Assembly: GCA_021786915.1 (NCBI GenBank) | Contig: JAJYMP010000603.1 | Location: 1 to 10,954, forward strand | Source of the DNA: Chloroflexota bacterium | Lineage (GTDB): Bacteria > Chloroflexota > Limnocylindria > Limnocylindrales > CSP1-4 | Direction: 5' to 3' | Length of the DNA stretch: 10,954 nt | In this document: positions 6,869-10,954 of the stretch, piece by piece | Layout: each line of letters starts with the position of its first letter | How positions within the stretch are numbered: the stretch's first letter is position 1 | Translations under genes and position numbers: made by a program | The notes under the pieces: generated by a model | Seen by the model: only the letters and a program-made list of their open reading frames with translations | The model's database searches: none | What the model was told of the DNA's origin: nothing

Positions 6869-8110
6869 TCACAGCGAGAACAGGGCGCGGGCGGCGCGGT
6901 CGAGGTCGCCCGACGCGTCCTCGCGCAGCGACGCCAGCGGACCGTGGATCAGCCCGGCCACGAGGCGGTGGCTCATCTGCTCGACCAGCTCGCGCTCATG
7001 CTCGTCGAGGTCGAGGCGGCGGAACAGGCGCTCCAGCTCCTCGGCGCGGCGGCTCTCGGCGATGTCGCTGAGGGCCTGGATCGCCGGAACACTCGCGCGG
7101 GTCTGGACCCAGCTCGCGAACTGCGCCTCCGCCGCGTCGATCGCCTTCTCGAGCCGGTTGCGGAGTCGCGCGCGGATCTGGTCCTGGGGGCTGCGGGCGA
7201 GGTCGTCGACCGAGGTGTAGCGCTCGCCGAGCGCCGCGCGGAAGTCCGGGTCGAGCGCGGGCGGCGAGGACAGGTCCACAACGGGCATCGTGCCCTCGAG
7301 GAGCGCCTCGCGGGCCTCGGGCGAGAGCTGCCACTGCGCCGCGATCGCGGGGATGATCGCGTCCACCTCGGGCAGCGGCGCCTCCGGCCCGAATGGAGCG
7401 GGCTCCCCGTTCGCGTCCCAGGCCAGCGCTGCCGCGCGCTCTGGGCTCCGGTTCGCGACCAGCACGCGGGCACCCTGCCGCGATGCGGACAGCGCGGCGA
7501 GGCGCGCCATTCGGCCCGCTCCCACCACCAGCACGCGCTTGCCCAGGAGCGCACCCGTAGTGAGCGCCACCCGGTCTGTGGCCACATCCCCCAGGGAGCG
7601 CGGCGGGCCCTCCCGCCATGCTCGGGTCTCACGGCCGAGGTGGAGCGCCACCTGGAACAGCCGCTCGATGACCGGGTCCAGCTCGAGCGCGTCGGGCGCG
7701 TGCGTCCCGATGTCCACCGGGCAGCCCTCGGCGCCGGGCACCTTGCGGTCCGACAGGCACTCCCGGAGCTGGTGGAGGATCTGGTCCTCGCCCACCACCA
7801 CGGAGTCCAGGCCGGCGGCCACGGTCAGCAGGTGCCGCGCGGCCGCCAGGCCCTCCAGGCGCACCCCGCCGTCGGGGAGATCCGGCGGGGTGAGCGCCCG
7901 GAGGTCGCGGGATTGGGAGTTGACGTAGTAGAGCTCGACGCGGTGGCAGGTCCGCAGGAGGATCGCCCGGGGGTCGTGCGCGATCCGCATGGCGGCCCAG
8001 CCGAATGCCTCCCGCTCATCGCTCTCGACCGCGCGAGCGTGCACGACGAGGGCTGTGAGCTCCAGGGCGGCGCGGGGGACGTTCACGTCGGACGGTTCTC
8101 CGTTGGTCAA
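6869..8110 (-). CDS. hemA: Glutamyl-tRNA reductase
   Basis: This 413-residue NADPH enzyme reduces glutamyl-tRNA(Glu) to glutamate-1-semialdehyde, the committed and usually regulated step. The catalytic Cys55 sits in RTCHRVELYYV, where most homologues have TCNRxE. His93 and GLDSVVVGEDQIL (100-112) complete the catalytic domain. VLVVGAGRMA (193-202) begins the NADPH-binding domain, and a helical dimerisation domain follows (about 305-395). Compared from memory with E. coli, about 20 extra residues (roughly 123-144, including Cys130) sit between catalytic-domain helices. The start taken is TTG 8110, whose TTGA overlaps the regulator stop; no clear ribosome site precedes it. GTG 8086, eight codons on, has GGAG eleven bases upstream and is the alternative. 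Conserved sequence begins after both (ALELTALVVHA). Confidence 0.95.
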   Translation of the reverse strand: MTNGEPSDVNVPRAALELTALVVHARAVESDEREAFGWAAMRIAHDPRAILLRTCHRVELYYVNSQSRDLRALTPPDLPDGGVRLEGLAAARHLLTVAAGLDSVVVGEDQILHQLRECLSDRKVPGAEGCPVDIGTHAPDALELDPVIERLFQVALHLGRETRAWREGPPRSLGDVATDRVALTTGALLGKRVLVVGAGRMARLAALSASRQGARVLVANRSPERAAALAWDANGEPAPFGPEAPLPEVDAIIPAIAAQWQLSPEAREALLEGTMPVVDLSSPPALDPDFRAALGERYTSVDDLARSPQDQIRARLRNRLEKAIDAAEAQFASWVQTRASVPAIQALSDIAESRRAEELERLFRRLDLDEHERELVEQMSHRLVAGLIHGPLASLREDASGDLDRAARALFSL

Positions 8111-8832
8111 CTGGGTGATGAGGCCGCACGCTTCGCGCGACGGGTCCCGCCGAGCGTCGCGGCCTCCCAGCCGCGCAGCGTGGCGACGAGGAGGCCGTCG
8201 AGGGCGGCGTTGGCTTCGGCGATGAGCGTGGTGGTGCCGGTGGCGTCGAACTCCCGGCGCCGCGCGACCGACGCGAGCTCGTCGAGGAACGGGCGTCGGA
8301 AGCGGAGGAAGATGTCAGCGGTCATCGAGGCGCTCAGGGACTCGCCCGCGGCCAGGCGCCCGTAGTGCGCGCACGAGTCCTCCGCTGCGCGCAGGAGCTC
8401 CGCACGGCGGGCAGGGTCCTCGGCGTCGAGCGCCGCGATCAGCGACGCGACGATGCCCCGCCCATGGCCGCGGAACCGCTCGCGCGCGGCCTCGCCGAGC
8501 TCGGAGACCCAGGGCATCCGGAGCGGCGTGTCGTCGGAGGTGCTCCGATAGCCGCGCGCCAGGCGTCCCGGCGTTTCCCCGAGGTCGGTGAGGGACGGCC
8601 GGCTGGTCGGGCGGCTGGGCAGGATCGCCTCGAGGCCGGCGCGCGAGAAGCGTCGGTGGCCACCGGGGGTGAGGAAGGTCCTGACCATCCCGGAATCGCC
8701 CCAGCGGCGGACGGTGGACGGGGAGACGCCGAGCACCCGGCACGCCTCGGTGAGCGACACCCAGTCGGGGTCCTTCGCGCTCGCCGGCGACGCCATCGGT
8801 GGTCCGAACCTCCCAAATCTACCAAATCGCAT
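8107..8832 (-). CDS. MerR/excisionase-type DNA-binding regulator heading the heme operon
   Basis: This 241-residue protein has an N-terminal winged-helix domain (about 24-70): WVSLTEACRVLGVSPSTVRRW, then the wing TPGGHRRFSRAGLEAIL. This is the pattern of MerR-like and HTH_17 excisionase-family domains. After a Ser/Pro/Arg-rich linker, residues 107-225 look all-helical (RAAEDSCAHYGRLAAGESL, FLRFRRPFLDELASV). I do not recognise this part with certainty; it vaguely resembles helical sensor domains such as RsbRD_N. The protein overlaps hemA by four bases, so it probably regulates the heme genes. Cys154 and His156 could bind heme or metal, but nothing proves it. The start taken is ATG 8832, with GGGAGG four bases upstream. 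ATG 8796 (GGGAGG at twelve bases) would omit the MRFGRFGRFGPP leader and is a real alternative. The longer open frame reaches 8940 without support. Confidence 0.8.
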   Translation of the reverse strand: MRFGRFGRFGPPMASPASAKDPDWVSLTEACRVLGVSPSTVRRWGDSGMVRTFLTPGGHRRFSRAGLEAILPSRPTSRPSLTDLGETPGRLARGYRSTSDDTPLRMPWVSELGEAARERFRGHGRGIVASLIAALDAEDPARRAELLRAAEDSCAHYGRLAAGESLSASMTADIFLRFRRPFLDELASVARRREFDATGTTTLIAEANAALDGLLVATLRGWEAATLGGTRRAKRAASSPS

Positions 8833-8842
8833 TGAACCTCCC
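8806..8842 (-). repeat. Short direct repeats around the regulator start
   Basis: On the minus strand GGGAGGTTC occurs at 8842-8834 and again at 8814-8806 (28 bases apart). GATTTGG occurs at 8828-8822 and 8819-8813 (9 bases apart). In frame they produce the RFGRFGRFG leader of the longer regulator form. The segment is AT-richer than its surroundings. It could be an operator or simply the translation start region. Confidence 0.5.
8837..8842 (-). promoter_or_regulatory. Ribosome binding site of the regulator gene
   Basis: GGGAGG on the minus strand lies four bases before ATG 8832, slightly tighter than ideal. An identical GGGAGG at 8814-8809 lies twelve bases before ATG 8796. Both copies belong to a nine-base direct repeat, so either start could be used. 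Confidence 0.5.
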
Positions 8843-8874
8843 GCGATCTTAGCGGGTTTGGTGGGATCCCGCGG
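8841..8874. other. Nested inverted repeats upstream of the regulator
   Basis: On the plus strand CCGCG (8841-8845) pairs with CGCGG (8870-8874). Inside lie GCGGG (8852-8856) with CCCGC (8868-8872) and the palindrome GGGATCCC (8863-8870). MerR-type proteins bind dyads in the promoter spacer, and this dyad sits just upstream of the possible -10, so it is a candidate operator. Short GC-rich palindromes are common by chance at this base composition. Confidence 0.3.
8846..8851 (-). promoter_or_regulatory. Possible -10 element upstream of the regulator
   Basis: TAAGAT on the minus strand fits the TANNNT form used by housekeeping sigma factors. No convincing -35 is seen. Transcription would begin near 8840-8838, cutting into the first GGGAGG, so the element fits better with translation from ATG 8796 than from 8832. 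It is a weak call on motif alone. Confidence 0.25.
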
Positions 8875-8885
8875 CAGGGCCGACT

Positions 8886-8902
8886 GCCCCCGAGATGGGG
8901 GC
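8886..8902. other. GC hairpin in the spacer before the regulator
   Basis: GCCCCC (8886-8891), a five-base loop and GGGGGC (8897-8902) form a perfect six-pair stem. No T-run follows on either strand, so it is not a standard intrinsic terminator. It may end or shield the upstream transcript, or have no role. Confidence 0.3.
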
Positions 8903-9024
8903 CGCCGGTCATGGAGGCGACCAGGCCGTCGGTCGAGCACACCGTCCGAATCTCGGCGTGTCGGCAGGGCCGCGACCCGCGGGGGACATGCGTCGCCACG
9001 GACACGCGGCGCGAGAGGGTGCCC

Positions 9025-9237
9025 TCAGCCCTGGCGGTCAGGCCGTCCGCCCTTCCCTGCCAGTCGCGGGTTTGGCCGCTGCCGGGCCCTTGACGTCGGG
9101 TTGCGGGGTGCGGACGATGTCCATCGACGGAGAACCCCCTGAGCCGGGACGGCGGCGGTCAGCTCGGCCAGGCTGTTGAGGGTGTCCTCCACAGACACCT
9201 CGTCACGACGCGGGACACGTGCCCGGAGCTCGTCCAT
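9025..9237 (-). CDS. Doubtful small ORF abutting maltokinase (70 residues)
   Basis: ATG 9237 follows the maltokinase TGA (9240-9238) with no gap, and GAGGG lies four bases before it, so translation by coupling is possible. The first 34 residues (MDELRARVPRRDEVSVEDTL onward) look protein-like and amphipathic, with third codon positions mostly G or C. After about residue 35 the sequence becomes Arg/Pro-rich and codon bias weakens. Another frame opens there at ATG 9123 and gives 28 residues. This could be a small accessory protein, the head of a decayed gene, or chance. I do not recognise it. Confidence 0.25.
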   Translation of the reverse strand: MDELRARVPRRDEVSVEDTLNSLAELTAAVPAQGVLRRWTSSAPRNPTSRARQRPNPRLAGKGGRPDRQG

Positions 9238-10716
9238 TCAGCCCTCGCCATGCGCCAGGAGCCACCGCATGCCGTCCCTGGGCGCCCACAGCCACGACGG
9301 CAGGACGCTCGCCGCATAGCTGAACTCGTAGCACTCCTTGGCGACCTCGAAGGCGTCGAGCAGGTCGCGGTCCAGGACGATCGACGACGCCTCGTGGCGC
9401 AGGCCAGCAGCGTACGCCGCGAGGAACCGCTCCCGAGCCCGTTCGATCCAGTCGTCGACGTCGAGGCCGGGGCGCTCGATGGGCCCGCGGTGTCGCCGCT
9501 CGGCCCGGCGCTGCGCCGATCGCGCCACGTGGTCCAGCGAGCGCAGCATCGAGGCCACGTCGCGCAGGGGCGAGTCGAGACGACGCCGCTCCTCGATCGG
9601 GCGCAGCGGCTCCCCCTCGAAGTCGACGACCCGGTAGCCATCGTCCGCGAGCAGCACCTGGCCGAGGTGGAGGTCGGCGTGGATGCGCATGACGAGCGGC
9701 GGCGCCACCACGGCCTCGAAGCGCGACGCGCGGGCGGCGATCTGGGCGCCGGAGTCCCGGAGCTCCTCGGCCAGGTCCGCGTCCACGGCCGCGACGTCAT
9801 GGACCGCCTGGTTCAGCCGGCGGTGGGCCTCGAGCCGCCACGCCTTGAGTTCATCGTGGGTCGCGGCCCGGGGCGCCAGGTCGGCGGCCTCTCGAGGCGG
9901 CGCGGCGAGTGCAGCGTGGAGCCCGGCGATGAGGGTGCCGAGGTCCTCGGCAAGGCCGGTCGAGGCCTCGAGGCTCACGGCGCCCGGTTCCTCGATCAGC
10001 GCCGCGAGGTGCTCCGCGGTGGCCTCGTACGCGTTCTCGGCGCGGGCGATGAACGCCTGGAGCATCCCGAGCGTCGCGGCGCCGCCGTCGCGCGTGACCA
10101 CTTCGGCCCAACCCGCGAGCCGCGGCACGCCCGGGAACTCGGCCTCCTCGGACAGGAACGCCGTGAGCTCGAGGTCCGGGTTGAGCCCGGGCTGGATGCG
10201 GCGGTAGGCCTTGAGCAGCAGCGTCCCGCCCAGCACGACCGAGGTGTTCGACTGGTCGCGCGCCAGGGCGGCCTCGTCGGCGTCGGCCAATGCCTCGGCG
10301 CCCCCGGGCCACAGTGCCGCGAGGCCTGGCGAGGGGCGGCAGACCAGCGCCGCGTCCACGCCGGCGCCCATCGCCGCGGCGCCGGTCCCCGGGTCGCGGC
10401 CGAGCGCGGGGATCGTCCGGCCCTCGGCCATCGCCGCCGCGAGCGCCCGCCAGACGCCGTCGCCCTCGTGCGCCTCGCGGATCGCGTGGTCGCCGCCCTC
10501 CACGAACGGGACGGCGTACCGCTCGACGCGGCCCGGGCCCTCCCCCACCCGCAGGTCCACGAGCGCGAGCGCGAGCGTGGGCGCCAGGGCGAAGGCGTGC
10601 GCGAGGCGCGCCGACGCGATCGTCTCGCTCTTGTGCGCGAACCATCGGCGCTGCGCGAGCGCGTCGAGGTCCAGGGCGCCGACGGCGGCCGCGATGCGGG
10701 CGCGATCGACCGTCAT
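9238..10716 (-). CDS. mak: Maltokinase
   Basis: This 492-residue kinase of the aminoglycoside-phosphotransferase fold phosphorylates maltose with ATP to maltose-1-phosphate, the donor used by GlgE to build alpha-glucan from trehalose-derived maltose. Family marks are RWFAHK near the N-terminus (24-29; usually RWFGGK), DQSNTSV (154-160), ATP-binding Lys169 in GGTLLLKAY, the catalytic loop HADLHLGQVLL (346-356, Asp348; usually HGD) and the metal motif VVDFEGEP (363-370, Asp365). Length is in the normal range for free-standing maltokinase and there is no fused trehalose synthase. The start is ATG 10716 with GGAG four bases upstream. TreS and GlgE are not in the window. Function by homology is firm for the family; substrate could differ. 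Confidence 0.9.
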   Translation of the reverse strand: MTVDRARIAAAVGALDLDALAQRRWFAHKSETIASARLAHAFALAPTLALALVDLRVGEGPGRVERYAVPFVEGGDHAIREAHEGDGVWRALAAAMAEGRTIPALGRDPGTGAAAMGAGVDAALVCRPSPGLAALWPGGAEALADADEAALARDQSNTSVVLGGTLLLKAYRRIQPGLNPDLELTAFLSEEAEFPGVPRLAGWAEVVTRDGGAATLGMLQAFIARAENAYEATAEHLAALIEEPGAVSLEASTGLAEDLGTLIAGLHAALAAPPREAADLAPRAATHDELKAWRLEAHRRLNQAVHDVAAVDADLAEELRDSGAQIAARASRFEAVVAPPLVMRIHADLHLGQVLLADDGYRVVDFEGEPLRPIEERRRLDSPLRDVASMLRSLDHVARSAQRRAERRHRGPIERPGLDVDDWIERARERFLAAYAAGLRHEASSIVLDRDLLDAFEVAKECYEFSYAASVLPSWLWAPRDGMRWLLAHGEG

Positions 10717-10738
10717 GCAGCTCCCGCGTCGGCTCGAG

Positions 10739-10758
10739 GCCGGCTCATGCGGGCCGGC
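10739..10758. other. GC hairpin between aldehyde dehydrogenase and maltokinase
   Basis: GCCGGC occurs at 10739-10744 and 10753-10758 with eight bases between. The unit is self-complementary, so a six-pair stem can form. It has no T-run and lies in the 53-base gap, so it could be a weak transcript end or processing site. Confidence 0.25.
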
Positions 10759-10769
10759 GACGCAAACGA

Positions 10770-10954
10770 TCAGATCCCCGTGTTCACGGTGATGTGCTTG
10801 ACCGTCGTGTAGTCCTCGAGCGCGTACATCGAGCCGTCCTTGCCCCAGCCCGACTCCTTGACGCCGCCGTGCGGGGTCTCGGACGCGAGCGTGAAGTGCT
10901 CGTTGATCCAGACGGTGCCGAACTGGAGCCGGCGCGCGGTGCGCATCGCCTTGG
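10770..10954 (-). CDS. Aldehyde dehydrogenase, C-terminal fragment (aminobutyraldehyde dehydrogenase-like)
   Basis: Only the last 60 residues are in the window; the catalytic Cys and Glu and the NAD-binding domain lie beyond the window end. The visible part, FGTVWINEH, then TPHGGVKESGWGKDGSMYALEDYTTVKHI, is the C-terminal oligomerisation region of the NAD(P)-dependent aldehyde dehydrogenase superfamily. The HGGxKxSGxGKDxSMYxLEDYT form is close to gamma-aminobutyraldehyde dehydrogenase (PatD), which acts in putrescine degradation. The substrate cannot be fixed from this fragment. It is 53 bases upstream of maltokinase on the same strand, so the two may be cotranscribed although their functions look unrelated. 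Confidence 0.9.
   Translation of the reverse strand, partial: KAMRTARRLQFGTVWINEHFTLASETPHGGVKESGWGKDGSMYALEDYTTVKHITVNTGI

Larger units (their letters stand above)
8833..9237. other. Spacer between maltokinase and the heme operon
   Basis: These 405 bases separate two unrelated gene groups. They hold the possible promoter and dyads near 8841-8874, the hairpin at 8886-8902, an eleven-base direct repeat CGGCAGGGCCG at 8872-8882 and 8962-8972, and one doubtful small ORF (9025-9237). I see no tRNA, rRNA, known riboswitch, insertion sequence end or CRISPR repeat. The promoter of the heme operon most likely lies here, because nothing downstream leaves room for one. Confidence 0.6.

Noticed and set aside
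8886..8902. Intrinsic terminator for the maltokinase transcript
   Set aside because: The stem is good but there is no T-run on either strand, so I list it only as a hairpin.
8833..8940. N-terminal extension of the regulator to ATG 8940
   Set aside because: The added 36 residues are low-complexity, no ribosome site precedes 8940, and the extension would run through the likely promoter and dyad region.
8833..9237. tRNA, riboswitch, CRISPR or insertion sequence in the spacer
   Set aside because: I found no cloverleaf, no conserved aptamer core, no regularly spaced repeats and no terminal inverted repeats with a transposase frame.
9238..10716. Maltokinase as inactive because HGD reads HAD and RWFGGK reads RWFAHK
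   Set aside because: The catalytic Asp348, metal Asp365 and Lys169 are present; Ala for Gly beside the catalytic Asp is a mild change, so this is not evidence of a dead enzyme.
9250..10812. A 520-residue plus-strand open frame opposite maltokinase
   Set aside because: Composition is Arg/Gly/Glu-rich without motifs, and the opposite strand carries all the maltokinase motifs. It is a shadow frame.

Overview
This is a GC-rich bacterial window in which every gene I can support lies on the minus strand. From high to low coordinates the order is: the tail of an aldehyde dehydrogenase, a maltokinase, a roughly 400-base spacer with one doubtful small ORF, a MerR/excisionase-type regulator, then hemA, a fused hemC-hemD, hemB, hemL, hemE, hemH and a radical SAM protein cut by the window start. 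The base composition, frequent GTG/TTG starts and long antisense shadow ORFs fit a high-GC lineage such as Chloroflexota (Limnocylindria-like) or a deep actinobacterial group. The sequence alone does not decide between them.

The core (positions 1-8832) is a tightly packed tetrapyrrole/heme operon. Five junctions are 4-base or 1-base stop/start overlaps (TTGA, ATGA, TGATG, GTGA, GTGA). The other two gaps are 13 and 12 bases, so translation is probably coupled all along. The encoded route is: glutamyl-tRNA(Glu) to glutamate semialdehyde (HemA), to 5-aminolevulinate (HemL), to porphobilinogen (HemB), to hydroxymethylbilane and uroporphyrinogen III (HemC-HemD), to coproporphyrinogen III (HemE), plus iron insertion (HemH). 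HemH resembles the Bacillus-type coproporphyrin ferrochelatase along its whole length. No coproporphyrinogen oxidase or dehydrogenase (HemF, HemN, HemY/CgoX) and no coproheme decarboxylase (ChdC/HemQ) is present in the window.

The last gene of the run is a radical SAM protein resembling the NirJ/AhbD-like group, with an unusual histidine-rich tail. An attractive but unproven idea is that it performs the late decarboxylation steps (coproheme to heme) in a hybrid coproporphyrin pathway. The regulator at the head of the operon has an N-terminal DNA-binding domain and an unrecognised helical C-terminal domain, and its stop codon overlaps the hemA start. It is the natural candidate for controlling the operon.

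Upstream, positions 9238-10954 hold genes unrelated to heme: a maltokinase of the trehalose/GlgE alpha-glucan route and the C-terminus of an aminobutyraldehyde-dehydrogenase-like enzyme. Several heme enzymes carry substitutions at normally conserved positions: His for Arg in the HemC RGNV motif, His for Asn in the HemA TCNR motif, and Ser for Tyr in the HemB KPxxxY signature. HemA also has an insertion of about 20 residues.
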